A stretch of 64,000 nt of DNA from Litorimonas sp039975855 (GTDB taxonomy: Bacteria; Pseudomonadota; Alphaproteobacteria; Caulobacterales; Maricaulaceae), in the NCBI GenBank assembly GCA_039975855.1, contig JBDWGH010000005.1:124001-188000 (forward strand), written 5' to 3'. The notes under the pieces were generated by a model, which saw nothing but the letters and a program-made list of their open reading frames with translations, had not been told where the DNA came from and made no database searches. Shown one piece after another: positions 43,904 through 53,168 of this stretch (positions are counted from its first letter, which is position 1; the number at the start of each line of letters is the position of its first letter). The position numbers were made by a program, and so were the translations under genes.

Positions 43904-44509
43904 ATGCATTTTGAAGCTGAAAATATTACGCCGGCGACCGCTTATAAGTTATTGTCGTCGACAATTCTGCCGCGTCCAATTGCTTTTGTCACGAGCTGCA
44001 ATACGGACGGAGACGCAAACGCTGCGCCATTTAGTTTTTTCAATGCCATGGGGAATGCACCGCCTGTTGTGGTTATTGGTTTCACGCCCAATGCAGACGG
44101 GTCCCAAAAAGACACGCCGAATAATATTATGGAAACACGCGAATTCGTCATAAATTTGGTGGACGAGTCCCTCGCCGCGCAAATGAATATATGCGCTGCC
44201 TCTCTCCCAGCGGATGTTGACGAAATCGCGCTGGCAGACCTCGACACAACCCCGTCTCTGGGTGTTCGACCCCCGCGCCTAACAGCGTCGCCCGTGAGTT
44301 TCGAATGCAAATACTTTAATGATATGCCGCTTGCCGGAGGCGGCCGCATCATTGTCGGCGAGGTTATACATTTTCACATAAAGAATGATGTTGTTTCTAG
44401 CCTCGATCCCTTGCGAATTGATCTCGACAAACTCATGCCCATCTCTCGATTAAGTGGGTCTAAATATGGACGCATTACGGATCAGTTCGAGATAGAACGC
44501 CCGAAATAA
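43904..44509 (+). CDS. Flavin reductase family (DIM6/NTAB) protein
   Basis: 201-residue FMN-binding split-barrel protein. STILPRPIAFVTSCNTDGDANAAPFSFFNAMGNAPPVVVIGF is the flavin-binding start. ETREFVINLVDESLAAQMNICAA and FECKYFNDMPLAGGGRIIVGEVIHFHI follow as in flavin reductase-like proteins. It may supply reduced flavin to a monooxygenase or act on its own substrate. No partner is adjacent. It is 9 bp after mscS and convergent with the DUF2161 gene 3 bp away. Confidence 0.87.
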   Translation: MHFEAENITPATAYKLLSSTILPRPIAFVTSCNTDGDANAAPFSFFNAMGNAPPVVVIGFTPNADGSQKDTPNNIMETREFVINLVDESLAAQMNICAASLPADVDEIALADLDTTPSLGVRPPRLTASPVSFECKYFNDMPLAGGGRIIVGEVIHFHIKNDVVSSLDPLRIDLDKLMPISRLSGSKYGRITDQFEIERPK

Positions 44510-44512
44510 AAT

Positions 44513-45205
44513 CTACATCATTGAGGCGACGGCTTCATTATGATCCTCCAAAGCCTTCGCCCCGGCAGGCGTCAGGCCATAAATGCCGCGGTCAATTTTC
44601 TCGAACCAGCCATAATGGTTTGCAGCCATACAATTACGGGCTTTGTCAAACCCAGCCATTTTCGCGACATAGGACGCTTTACATGCGCCTTCATCATGCA
44701 GAACCTTCGCACAGCGGAGCGCGCCTTGGCGATAAGATGTCATCATGCCGCTGGATGTCATGCCGCCCATATTTGGGTCGCCGTGGCGCGATTCAAATTC
44801 TGACAAGAGTTTTGTTTTACGCGCTTTGATTTTGCGCGGGGTAAAAGGTTTCGGCTCGCAATGCACAACGACGGCGCCGTCCTTCAACCGCACCGTAATT
44901 AGTCCCAGGCCTAAACGCCTACAGAGCATTTTGTTTCGGCGGATCGCAACCATGGCCGCCTTCCCTGTTTTACGCGGCACCGCAATATAGACCTGGTCCG
45001 TCATGGATTGACGATTAATGGCTTGGTGGAAAAGTGAGAGTGTAAATCCCGTTTTTAGTTCTATGATGACGGGTTCATCATCCCCTTTGGCAAAGGGCAC
45101 GCAGACCATATCTGCCGCCCCCACCTCGCCTTTCACCTCATACCCCATGGCGGAGAAATGGGCTTTGACAGGGCCGTAGAGATCAGTCTCTTTTATGGGT
45201 TTCAC
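44513..45205 (-). CDS. DUF2161 family PD-(D/E)XK-like protein
   Basis: 230-residue protein of DUF2161, a family of putative PD-(D/E)XK phosphodiesterases. The core is visible as KGEVGAADMVCVPFAKGDDEPVIIELKTGF: an acidic residue, Asp in AADMV, then E-L-K after a short loop, the nuclease-fold signature. NRQSMTDQVYIAVPRKTG follows. The C-terminal third looks like a winged-helix extension (YRQGALRCAKVLHDEGACKASYVA). Function is unknown. Genomic neighbours give no clear clue. Confidence 0.8.
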   Translation of the reverse strand: MKPIKETDLYGPVKAHFSAMGYEVKGEVGAADMVCVPFAKGDDEPVIIELKTGFTLSLFHQAINRQSMTDQVYIAVPRKTGKAAMVAIRRNKMLCRRLGLGLITVRLKDGAVVVHCEPKPFTPRKIKARKTKLLSEFESRHGDPNMGGMTSSGMMTSYRQGALRCAKVLHDEGACKASYVAKMAGFDKARNCMAANHYGWFEKIDRGIYGLTPAGAKALEDHNEAVASMM

Positions 45206-45340
45206 TTTGGGAATTATTCAGGCCCTTAAAGGTGGTTCACGCAAATCTAATGGGAATATCCGGTCCTTACAATCCGCATCCTGTATTGCGGTGACCCTGT
45301 TTCCTAGATAACCAAAGGTCTGAAAGAGAGGCAAACGCAA

Positions 45341-46069
45341 ATGTCGGGGCCAAGTTTAGACTTTGAAAAACCAAATGCGATCGGCGGATTGGACCGATTG
45401 GTGACGAGTTTTGCGCTTTCCATAATCGCTGTCATTCCAACCTTTTTTACCTGTATTATTCGGCCTTGGCGATTGAAGCCCTTATTGGAAGGCGATGATC
45501 CAGACGGACGTATTGGTACGCTTTTGGCACCTGGTGCTTATTTTCCTTTGGCGTTGATCCTGTCTTTCACGTTAGCCGCCATACTCGCGACGCCCGAGAC
45601 CTTGGCTTATAATGGCTCCTTTATTGGACCGGACCTCGCCGTGTCTGTGCAATCCGCAGCGGCAGAGGGTAATGTTTGGAAAATCATTTCAACCATTATG
45701 CCTATCTATGGGATGGCGGTTTTCTTGGGATTACTAGGGACCTGCCTAAAGCCTTGGGCGGGGGAAAGCTGGTCGCTTCGCGTGAGCCTGAGAGCGGCGT
45801 TTTACGTGATCGGAACTTTGACATCGTGGCTGATTTTAACCACGGCCGTTATTGATTTGATCCGGCTTTCGACGGGAAGCAATGACATCCCATCCTTACT
45901 TTATAGCCTCATTATCTTCCCGACAGTGGGAGCTTTGATCTGGATGTATGCCGGGTTTCACTATGACCGGGAAACTGTATCGCGACGACGAAGTGGCGTT
46001 TTGGGCGCCGCAACATTTGGATTATTGATGGCGGTGATTTTTGTCATGGATGTTTTAATGCGCCTTTAG
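45341..46069 (+). CDS. Multi-pass membrane protein, Yip1-like
   Basis: 242-residue membrane protein with about five helices: near residues 23-43, 67-87, 115-133, 150-170 and 215-238. An early RPWRLKPLLEGDDPDG segment precedes them. The overall pattern is similar to uncharacterised bacterial Yip1 domain proteins, but I cannot confirm the family by eye. It has an upstream AAAGAGAGGCAAACGCAA leader before ATG. The neighbours on both sides point away or are on the other strand, so it is probably monocistronic. Confidence 0.55.
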   Translation: MSGPSLDFEKPNAIGGLDRLVTSFALSIIAVIPTFFTCIIRPWRLKPLLEGDDPDGRIGTLLAPGAYFPLALILSFTLAAILATPETLAYNGSFIGPDLAVSVQSAAAEGNVWKIISTIMPIYGMAVFLGLLGTCLKPWAGESWSLRVSLRAAFYVIGTLTSWLILTTAVIDLIRLSTGSNDIPSLLYSLIIFPTVGALIWMYAGFHYDRETVSRRRSGVLGAATFGLLMAVIFVMDVLMRL

Positions 46070-46196
46070 AAAACCAGCATTCGTTTGAAGGCCTAAAGGC
46101 AAAACACATAATTCTATAAAAACCCCGATCATATTTTGAAAAGCGAAATAGACAGTGCGCATGGCCACCTCCCAAAGAATTCATTGTGCGCAGACG

Positions 46197-46859
46197 TTAA
46201 GTTTTTTTTCGGCTTGATAAAGGATGGCGTAGAATAAAAAATATGATCAAGAACATACAAATCGTTGTAGGCGCGATAATGCTCCAGGGTTGAAGCTCTA
46301 TAAACAAATTTCCAGCCGCCGCTGTTAAGAGGGCGCTGTGACTGCCTATCATTTTATAGATATGCTCATTGAGCCAAGAACGCCGGAGCCACGCCGCGCC
46401 ATTGATGTTTCGGGCTAAATCATAGAGGCAAATTCCGATTAATGTTCCAAGCGTAACTCGAAAGATCCCCGCGGATTCCTCCGCTGGTATTGGTATAAAT
46501 AACATCATGCCAATGGCAGTCGCGCCAAACAAAATGCTCAATAGGTTGTCAATGGCTTGAGGCCCGATCTCTTTGATTCTGAACACGCGTATGGCTGAAA
46601 TAACGCCATAGGCGGCGGACAAGGTCAGGACGGCTAGGTATGCGCGAAACCGAAACACTATATTTCCGAAGATTGCAGTTATCAGGACGATAGCAAACAA
46701 GATGATAAAAGCCTTGCCTATTCGAATATGTCTAGGTGAGCCTTTGACCGTAAAATACTGAAGGAAACCTAGTCCAATTGCGATTGTCCCAGCGCCAATA
46801 TGGAGTGCCAAGTTTATTAAATGGAGTTGGGAATATCCTGTGTTAAGAATGTCGCTCAT
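46197..46859 (-). CDS. DUF2306-like membrane protein
   Basis: 220-residue protein with about six to seven hydrophobic helices. The segment ALHIGAGTIAIGLGFLQYFTVKGSPRHIRIGKAFI resembles DUF2306: a short helix, a loop with charged residues, and a His that may be functional. No enzymatic motif is visible. It is divergent from a LytTR regulator (135-bp spacer), a common arrangement for a membrane protein and its regulator, although that link is inferred. Confidence 0.7.
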   Translation of the reverse strand: MSDILNTGYSQLHLINLALHIGAGTIAIGLGFLQYFTVKGSPRHIRIGKAFIILFAIVLITAIFGNIVFRFRAYLAVLTLSAAYGVISAIRVFRIKEIGPQAIDNLLSILFGATAIGMMLFIPIPAEESAGIFRVTLGTLIGICLYDLARNINGAAWLRRSWLNEHIYKMIGSHSALLTAAAGNLFIELQPWSIIAPTTICMFLIIFFILRHPLSSRKKT

Positions 46860-46994
46860 AAATATCTCATATTTGCTTTAACTTCAGACAAGTATGAGTG
46901 TGGGAAACAACAAGGGAATACTTAGCGATATGATCAAAGCCATGTATTTCGCCAACGGCTTTGAAAGACCGCTCACGAAACGGGAACGGTTATC

Positions 46995-47759
46995 GTGAAA
47001 AGCCCCCTCACCCAAACATATGTTCTCAAAGGCCTATTTGTCTTGATACTTGGCGTCGCTTTGGGTGTCGGCGGACCCTATGGAACGTTTGAAAGTCTAT
47101 CGATCGCGCCGAGGGTGGGTTTCTGGGTGCTCGCCTTGCTTTTGCCTTGGGGTTTATGGGAAGCCCTGTTTGCTATCGCATCGAAATATATGCCTGCGGA
47201 GCTATCGCCTCGATTGTTAATGGCGCTGATTATGCCAGTTTTTGCGGTGGTCGGTTCAGCCTTTGTGACGGCATTTGGAATTCAGATTGGGTTTTTAAAA
47301 GCGGGAACCTTCTTGCATGAGTGGCCTTTGAGCATCGTAAAGTGGCTGGTGTTTTCTTTTATTGTTGTGCTGCCTCTTATCCTCATCGGGGATGAGTTAT
47401 TTCGTAGGCAGCATAAGAGCGGTGGGTCTGACCTTCTTAATTTTTTAACGGAAAAACTTCCCCCGAAGTTACGCGGCGCGGAACTCATCGCATTAAAATC
47501 CGAAGATCACTATTTGCGAGTTTATACCTCGGCCGGTGACGACTTAATTTTGATGTCGATGGAAAATGCAGTGATCGCTTTAAGTGGATATCCCGGCGTT
47601 CGGACCCATCGGTCTTGGTGGGTCGCATTAAACCAACTCCCACGGCCTGACCCAGAAAAAAAGCTCGCAACAGAGGTACAATTAACTTCGGGATTGATAG
47701 TACCAATAAGTCGCCGCAGAGCCAAATTGGTAAACTCTACATATAAAAACAACAAATAG
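46995..47759 (+). CDS. Membrane-bound LytTR family transcriptional regulator
   Basis: 254-residue protein. The first half has about four transmembrane helices (residues 10-30, 36-58, 75-99, 115-135). The second half is a LytTR DNA-binding domain: AELIALKSEDHYLRVYTSAGDDLILMSMENAV and GVRTHRSWWVALNQ with the LytTR pattern, ending in LTSGLIVPISRRRAKLV. Such proteins sense something in or across the membrane and bind promoters directly. The start is GTG 46995. The likely target by position is the divergent DUF2306-like gene, but that is inferred. Confidence 0.83.
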   Translation: MKSPLTQTYVLKGLFVLILGVALGVGGPYGTFESLSIAPRVGFWVLALLLPWGLWEALFAIASKYMPAELSPRLLMALIMPVFAVVGSAFVTAFGIQIGFLKAGTFLHEWPLSIVKWLVFSFIVVLPLILIGDELFRRQHKSGGSDLLNFLTEKLPPKLRGAELIALKSEDHYLRVYTSAGDDLILMSMENAVIALSGYPGVRTHRSWWVALNQLPRPDPEKKLATEVQLTSGLIVPISRRRAKLVNSTYKNNK

Positions 47760-47799
47760 GGCTTCACATCTCATCGCTGTCTTGGTTTTTTGTTCCCAC

Positions 47800-47829
47800 A
47801 AAACAAAAATGGCCAAAAAACTCGGCCAT
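47800..47829 (-). terminator. Rho-independent terminator of the sterol desaturase gene
   Basis: Stem ATGGCC/GGCCAT (47809-47814 and 47824-47829) with a 9-nt A-rich loop on the plus strand. The minus strand continues TTTTGTTTTG, a good T-tract. It lies 11 bp past the stop of the leftward gene ending at 47841. Confidence 0.75.
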
Positions 47830-47840
47830 CGCCTTAGGTT

Positions 47841-48722
47841 TTACCTATCAGACCCCTCACCCTCCCATTCCGGGGGACCAGCGAAATACATGAATTTGTT
47901 TTTCGCCCCCTTTGCGCCCACGACATTCTTTCCTAATCGCCAAAACCCATGAAAGAATGCGACGAGCGGGTTTATGGAATTAATGGGTTTCACCAACCCA
48001 TAAACGACTTCCTCTTCTTCCTTCGCAAATGTTCTAAACATCTTGTCCCAAATGATAAATATCCCGGCATAGTTTTTGTCGAGATATTGGGGGTTAGACC
48101 CATGATGAACCCGGTGATGGGAGGGCGTGTTAAAGGTTGCTTCGATAGGTTTCGGGAGTTTTTTGATTGTCTCTGTGTGTAGAATGGTTTGATAAATTTG
48201 AACAAACATCTCTGCGAAGAAGACCACAAATGGATTGAACCCAATAAGAACCAAAGGAAGATGAAAAACAATTGGCCAGACGCCATCCATAGGCCCAAAT
48301 CGATAGGCGACGGAGATATTAAAAAACGGGGATGAATGATGAACCGAATGGGTTGCCCAAGCAAAGTTGACCCGGTGCATAAAGCGGTGTTCCCAATAAT
48401 ACGCAAAATCAGCTAAAATAACACAAATGAGGATCGTTCCCCAGCTGATAGAAATATCGAAAAGCTGGAACTGCGAGACCCAACTATAGGTGGACAAATA
48501 GAGGCCCGTTAGGAGGAATACATTTATTCCGATAAACATGACGAGAGTGAGATAATTTGTAATTATGTCACCCGCGAGGTTCAAAGAGAATTTCTTCGTG
48601 AAAATATACCGAAGAACTTCGATAGCTAAAAACCCAAAGGCGAACAGAAAGAACCAATCGCCGATGACAGTTTCCCATCCATAGACTTCGGTCTCAGTAA
48701 GCAAGGTGTTTAGAAAATCCAT
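47841..48722 (-). CDS. Sterol desaturase / fatty acid hydroxylase family membrane enzyme
   Basis: 293-residue integral membrane di-iron enzyme. The His motifs are present: EHRFMHRVNFAWATHSVHH gives HxxxH and HxxHH, and HRVHHGSNPQYLDKNYAG gives the third HxxHH. About four to five transmembrane helices precede and surround them. The family hydroxylates or desaturates sterols, carotenoids or fatty chains, and the bacterial substrate is unknown. The tail is acidic (GPPEWEGEGSDR). It is transcribed alone. Confidence 0.87.
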   Translation of the reverse strand: MDFLNTLLTETEVYGWETVIGDWFFLFAFGFLAIEVLRYIFTKKFSLNLAGDIITNYLTLVMFIGINVFLLTGLYLSTYSWVSQFQLFDISISWGTILICVILADFAYYWEHRFMHRVNFAWATHSVHHSSPFFNISVAYRFGPMDGVWPIVFHLPLVLIGFNPFVVFFAEMFVQIYQTILHTETIKKLPKPIEATFNTPSHHRVHHGSNPQYLDKNYAGIFIIWDKMFRTFAKEEEEVVYGLVKPINSINPLVAFFHGFWRLGKNVVGAKGAKNKFMYFAGPPEWEGEGSDR

Positions 48723-48779
48723 AAATCTGAGTTTGGGCGCCTATCGGACAAAAGGCAATAAATCTAAAATATAAGGTCC

Positions 48780-49802
48780 CTACCCCCGCAGCCGCCGCAT
48801 CACATCCTCCAGCTGATCGCCATGGCGGTATTTAATTTTCAATTCTCCGCCCGGACCTTTATGTTTCAGGGAGACTTTTAGGCCTAATAGGTCAGTGAGT
48901 TGTTGCTCGACCTTTGCAATATTCGGGTCTTTTTCGGATGCTGCGCGGTAGCTGTTGTTTGTATCGATGACAGACCCATCTTTATAACGTTTGACGTAAG
49001 CCTCGGTCGCCCTCACCGACAACCCTTGATCCATAATCATTTCTGCCGTTTCAATTGGGTCGGGCATGGGCATGATCGCTTTGGCGTGGCCCAATGACAA
49101 TTTTCCAAGTTCCAACCAACGTTGAATTTGTAGCGGCATGTCCAGCATGCGCAACAAGTTGGCGATATGGCTGCGGGATTTACCGATCGCATCCGACACA
49201 TCCTGTTGCGTGCGGCCAAAATCATCCATCAGAGCGCGATAGGCCCTCGCCTCTTCCATCGGGTTAAGGTCGGCGCGTTGCACATTTTCGACAACGCCGA
49301 TTTCGAGCACTTCCTGATCCGTGAGCTCTCGAATGAGAACCGGCATGGCATCGAGGCCAGCCTTTAATGACGCTTGCCACCGGCGTTCACCCGCAACAAT
49401 TTGATAGTCAGCTTTAGAATTTTCAGATTTGGACCGCGCGCTGGGGGGGATGGGGCGGACGAGGATGGGCTGCAACACGCCTTTGCGACTGATCGAGTTG
49501 GTCAGCTCCGCCATATCCGCTTCATTGAACATTTTGCGGGGTTGATCAGGGTTTCGTTCCAGACGGGAAATCGCGATGAATTGGACCTGTTTTGAGGATG
49601 GGTCGGGATTATCCGTGACAGGCATTTTTGGCGCAGGCGCTGGTTTGGCAGGAGCCGGTTCTGCCGCTTTCGCTTCCATCTTGGTTTCTGTTTCGAGAGG
49701 TACAGAAATATCCGACATCAGGGCGGACAGCCCTCGTCCTAAACCGCGATCGCTGGCCTTTTTCTTTGCTGGCTTTTTAGCTGTCTTCTTTTTGTCTGAC
49801 AT
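48780..49802 (-). CDS. parB: Chromosome partitioning protein ParB
   Basis: ParB binds parS and spreads as a CTP-dependent sliding clamp to mark the origin for segregation. The 340-residue protein starts with a Lys-rich tail, then RGLGRGLSALMSD (ParA-interaction region common to Caulobacter-like ParB). The N-terminal CTP-binding domain has VQFIAISRLERNPDQPRKMFN and GERRWQAS. The helix-turn-helix is at GRTQQDVSDAIGKSRSHIANLLRML. The C-terminal dimerisation domain (LEDVMRRLRG) follows. Co-directional with parA, 17 bp downstream. Two parS-like sites lie 1.4-3.5 kb to the right. Confidence 0.97.
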   Translation of the reverse strand: MSDKKKTAKKPAKKKASDRGLGRGLSALMSDISVPLETETKMEAKAAEPAPAKPAPAPKMPVTDNPDPSSKQVQFIAISRLERNPDQPRKMFNEADMAELTNSISRKGVLQPILVRPIPPSARSKSENSKADYQIVAGERRWQASLKAGLDAMPVLIRELTDQEVLEIGVVENVQRADLNPMEEARAYRALMDDFGRTQQDVSDAIGKSRSHIANLLRMLDMPLQIQRWLELGKLSLGHAKAIMPMPDPIETAEMIMDQGLSVRATEAYVKRYKDGSVIDTNNSYRAASEKDPNIAKVEQQLTDLLGLKVSLKHKGPGGELKIKYRHGDQLEDVMRRLRG

Positions 49803-49819
49803 AGCAATAACCTATTGTT

Positions 49820-50599
49820 TTATTTGCGGTTTTTGTGTTTTTTAATAAGCTCATCCGCCAAAGCGAGATAGGCTTTTGCGCCTTTTGAATTGGGCGCATA
49901 TGAAATCACGGGCTGGCCGAAACTCGGCGCTTCGGCAATGCGAACATTGCGCGGAATAATCGTCTGAAACACCGCGCGGCCCAAATGTTTACGCACATCT
50001 TCGGCAACCTGGGCCGAGAGGCGATTACGCCGATCATACATGGTGAGCATAACCCCATCGATGGCGAGCGCCGGATTGATGGAGGACTTTGCCATTTCGA
50101 CCGTTTGTAAGAGCTGGCTGAGACCTTCCAATGCGAAGAACTCGCACTGCAATGGCACGATAACGGAACGCGCCGCCGATAGGGCGTTGATCGTGAGCAA
50201 GTTCAGGGAAGGCGGGCAATCGATCATCACATAATCAAATTTGGCCTGCGCAGAGGCAATCGCATCCCGCAAAATTCGGGTTCGCCCTTCGGTGAGGCCA
50301 ATTTCCATCTCAGCTGCGGACAAATCCACGTGGCTGGGCAGGATAAACAAGTTCGAGACATCGGTGGATTGGATGGCATCATCCACACCAAGGCCTTCGG
50401 TTAAGACATTATATATGGTGTTTTCCCGTTGAGCCCGAGAAATGCCGAGGCCGGTAGACGCATTGCCTTGCGGATCCATGTCGATCAGCAACACACGAAG
50501 GCCCTTGGCCGCCAAGGCTGCCGCAAGGTTGATTGACGTCGTCGTTTTACCAACACCGCCTTTTTGATTCACAATCGCAATAATACGGTCAGGGTTCAT
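49820..50599 (-). CDS. parA: Chromosome partitioning ATPase ParA
   Basis: ParA is a Walker-type ATPase that forms a DNA-bound gradient pulling ParB/parS complexes to the pole. The 259-residue protein has the deviant Walker A KGGVGKTTT at the N-terminus, then DMDPQGNAST and DYVMIDCPPSLNLLT (Walker B region). No extra N-terminal DNA-binding domain is present, as expected of chromosomal ParA. It is 25 bp downstream of rsmG and 17 bp upstream of parB. Confidence 0.97.
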   Translation of the reverse strand: MNPDRIIAIVNQKGGVGKTTTSINLAAALAAKGLRVLLIDMDPQGNASTGLGISRAQRENTIYNVLTEGLGVDDAIQSTDVSNLFILPSHVDLSAAEMEIGLTEGRTRILRDAIASAQAKFDYVMIDCPPSLNLLTINALSAARSVIVPLQCEFFALEGLSQLLQTVEMAKSSINPALAIDGVMLTMYDRRNRLSAQVAEDVRKHLGRAVFQTIIPRNVRIAEAPSFGQPVISYAPNSKGAKAYLALADELIKKHKNRK

Positions 50600-50606
50600 C
50601 GATTAC

Positions 50607-50622
50607 TCTACCACGTGGATTA
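50607..50622. promoter_or_regulatory. Degenerate parS-like sequence upstream of parA
   Basis: TCTACCACGTGGATTA has the core CCACGTGG of parS, but flanks differ at four positions from TGTTCCACGTGGAACA. It lies in the 25-bp gap between rsmG and parA. It could be a weak ParB site at the parAB operon or chance. Confidence 0.25.
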
Positions 50623-50624
50623 CT

Positions 50625-51275
50625 TCATTTAGGGCGTAAGTCCGTGATACGCAAGATCGCGGCTGCCGAGTCTGTCTCGCTTTTGAAAGACTCGTGGGCA
50701 AAATGCCAGCCCTGTTGGGCGGACTCTATCTCTTTATCCGCAGTTTCTCCTTTTGGGAGCAAGAGCGTGGCGCCCTCAGCAAGGTGAGGGTGCGCATAGC
50801 CGAAGAGACGGGGCAGGGGTGCAAAAGCGCGGGCCGTCAGGACATCAGCATTGAGGGGCATTAGGTTTTCAACACGGTCCGTGTGAACCGTAACGGGGAG
50901 CTTTAAGTCGCGCGCCACTGTTTTGAGGAAACTTGTCTTTTTCCCAACAGATTCAACAAGATGGACTTCACCCGCGCCGTTTTGCTTAGCTAAGATTCCG
51001 AAGGATAGGCCAGGGAATCCGCCGCCAGATCCAAGGTCAACAAGTTGGCTCCATTTCTTTGGAAGATGTGCGATAAGCTGCCAGCTATCATAGGCGTGAC
51101 GGCGCCAAAATTGATCTATTTCCTTGGGTGCAACGAGATTAATCCGCGCATTCCACTTACGCAAAAGCCCATACCAGTGCGCATAATCCGATAATGTTCC
51201 ATGTGGAACATTGGATGCGTCCGCGAAATCCTCTTTGGTCCAGAGGGGTGCGGTCCGGTTTGAGGAGTCGGACAT
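50625..51275 (-). CDS. rsmG: 16S rRNA (guanine527-N7)-methyltransferase RsmG
   Basis: Also called GidB. It methylates G527 of 16S rRNA using SAM. The 216-residue protein has WNARINLVAPKEIDQFWRRHAYDSWQL and the SAM-binding LVDLGSGGGFPGLSFGIL. VHTDRVENL and LTARAFAPLPRLFGYAHPHL follow. A parS-like 16-mer (51195-51210) lies inside its coding sequence near the N-terminal end, encoding part of the NVPHGT segment. The gene adjoins mnmG without gap. Confidence 0.94.
   Translation of the reverse strand: MSDSSNRTAPLWTKEDFADASNVPHGTLSDYAHWYGLLRKWNARINLVAPKEIDQFWRRHAYDSWQLIAHLPKKWSQLVDLGSGGGFPGLSFGILAKQNGAGEVHLVESVGKKTSFLKTVARDLKLPVTVHTDRVENLMPLNADVLTARAFAPLPRLFGYAHPHLAEGATLLLPKGETADKEIESAQQGWHFAHESFKSETDSAAAILRITDLRPK
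51195..51210. promoter_or_regulatory. parS: parS-like site 1
   Basis: TGTTCCATGTGGAACA: arms TGTTCCA and TGGAACA are perfectly inverted around a TG centre. It matches the canonical parS TGTTTCACGTGAAACA at 13 of 16 positions. It lies inside rsmG, next to parAB, and about 10 kb from the candidate origin. An identical 16-mer is at 53269. Confidence 0.85.
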
Positions 51276-53168
51276 TTAGGCGACTTTCGTCTGGCTGGAC
51301 TTTTGCGCTTTTTTGATATGAGCGAGAACCGCCATCAAAGCACCAGGGGTGACACCCTCGATACGGGAGGCTTGTCCCAAAGTGGCCGGACGGGCCGCAA
51401 CGAGTTTGGACCGCACCTCATTGGATAGACCGCCGATTTTGGAATAGTCCAGCGCATCTGGAATTCGCAGGCCTTCATCACGCCGGAAAGCTTCAATGTC
51501 GCGCTGTTGGCGCTCAAGATAGCCCGCATAAGTCGCATCAATCGTCAGATACTCTACCGTATCGGCATCCAGCTCGGAAAGCTCTGGCCAGACTTGCGTC
51601 AGGTCAGACATGTTTATGTCAGGGTAAGCCAGAAGGTCCATGACCGACCGGCGGACACCGTCCTGATTGATCTTGATCCCAGCCTTTGCGAGGGCTGAAG
51701 GCGATTCCACCATCTCTGTCGCAGACTGTTTCGCAGACTTGAATTTCGTAATCTTTTCAGAGGTATAGTCCGCGCGCGCCTGACCAACCAAACCAATCTC
51801 CGCGCCCATCTTTGTGAGGCGCTGATCAGCATTATCCGCTCGCAATAAGAGGCGGTATTCTGCGCGAGAGGTAAACATGCGGTAGGGCTCTGTGACTCCC
51901 TTTGTGATCAAATCGTCGATCATCACGCCGATATAAGCTTGGCTGCGATCCAGAATAAACGGCTCGCGGCCCTGTGCGGCGAGGGCGGCATTGGTACCCG
52001 CCATCAAACCTTGTGCGGCGGCTTCTTCATATCCTGTTGTGCCATTGATCTGACCAGCCAGGAACAATCCAGGCTGTACTTTGACCTCAAGCGTCGCGCG
52101 CAGATCTCGCGGATCAACATAATCATATTCAATCGCATAGGCGTAACGTTGAACTTCAACGTGCTCCAAACCTCGTATGGTCCGCAAGAACGCGTCTTGA
52201 ACATCATGTGGCAAGGATGTCGAAATACCGTTGGGATAAACCGTATCGCCATCTGGATTGCCGGGTAAGCCTTCCGGCTCTAGGAAAATCTGGTGTCGGT
52301 TACGGTCGGCGAACCGTACGACTTTATCCTCGATCGACGGGCAATAGCGAGGACCTCGTCCCGCAATACCGCCGCCATAAACCGCTGATTTTTCGATATT
52401 TTCGGAAATAACGCGATGTGTATCCTCATTTGTATGCGTAATCGCGCAGGTGATTTGGGGCACAGTGATTTCGCGGTTCAGAAATGAAAACGGAACCGGC
52501 GTTTCATCCGCTGCTTGTTGATCTAGGATATCCCAGTCTATGGACGCTTTCGCCAAGCGAGCAGGGGTTCCGGTTTTTAGTCGGCCCATGCGCAAGCCCA
52601 AGCCATAAAGACGATTGGACAATCCCAAAGCAGGTGCCTCACCCCAACGTCCAGCTGGTGTCCGCGTGTCGCCAACATGGATCACCCCTTTGAGGAATGT
52701 CCCTGTGGTCAGAACAACCTGACCTGCCGCGAACTCTCGCCCATCCTCAGTTCGAACACCAACAACACGGCCCGCATCAACGATAATGTCATCTACAGCA
52801 CCAGCAATAATCGTCAGGTTACCTTGCGCCGTCAAAGCAGACTGCATTTCCGTGCGGTATAGATAACGGTCCGATTGTGTCCGAGGCCCTCGAACAGCGG
52901 GGCCTTTCGAGGCATTCAGCATGCGGAACTGAATTCCTGACGCATCCGCAACTCGGGCCATTACACCGTCCAACGCGTCAACTTCGCGAACCAGGTGACC
53001 TTTGCCCAAACCGCCAATAGCCGGGTTGCAGGACATTTCACCAATAGTCTCAACTTTGTGAGTCAGCAAAAGTGTCGCCACACCCATTCGTGCGGACGCC
53101 GCCGCGGCTTCACAACCGGCATGGCCACCGCCAATGATAATCACGTCATATGTCGAGACTGCGTTCAT
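51276..53168 (-). CDS. mnmG: tRNA uridine-5-carboxymethylaminomethyl modification enzyme MnmG
   Basis: GidA partner of MnmE in forming cmnm5U34 on tRNAs, FAD-dependent. The 630-residue protein has the FAD-binding GGGHAGCEAA at the N-terminus, then CNPAIGGLGKGHLVREVDALDG and GPAVRGPRTQSDRYLY. Later features are RGPRYCPSIEDKVVRF, GQINGTTGYEEAAAQGLMAG and a C-terminal Gly/Ala-rich GASRIEGVTP-like end (here GQASRIEGVTPG). I chose ATG 53168; the frame opens nine codons earlier. It adjoins rsmG and is preceded by mnmE after about 140 bp that contain parS-like site 2. Confidence 0.96.
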   Translation of the reverse strand: MNAVSTYDVIIIGGGHAGCEAAAASARMGVATLLLTHKVETIGEMSCNPAIGGLGKGHLVREVDALDGVMARVADASGIQFRMLNASKGPAVRGPRTQSDRYLYRTEMQSALTAQGNLTIIAGAVDDIIVDAGRVVGVRTEDGREFAAGQVVLTTGTFLKGVIHVGDTRTPAGRWGEAPALGLSNRLYGLGLRMGRLKTGTPARLAKASIDWDILDQQAADETPVPFSFLNREITVPQITCAITHTNEDTHRVISENIEKSAVYGGGIAGRGPRYCPSIEDKVVRFADRNRHQIFLEPEGLPGNPDGDTVYPNGISTSLPHDVQDAFLRTIRGLEHVEVQRYAYAIEYDYVDPRDLRATLEVKVQPGLFLAGQINGTTGYEEAAAQGLMAGTNAALAAQGREPFILDRSQAYIGVMIDDLITKGVTEPYRMFTSRAEYRLLLRADNADQRLTKMGAEIGLVGQARADYTSEKITKFKSAKQSATEMVESPSALAKAGIKINQDGVRRSVMDLLAYPDINMSDLTQVWPELSELDADTVEYLTIDATYAGYLERQQRDIEAFRRDEGLRIPDALDYSKIGGLSNEVRSKLVAARPATLGQASRIEGVTPGALMAVLAHIKKAQKSSQTKVA

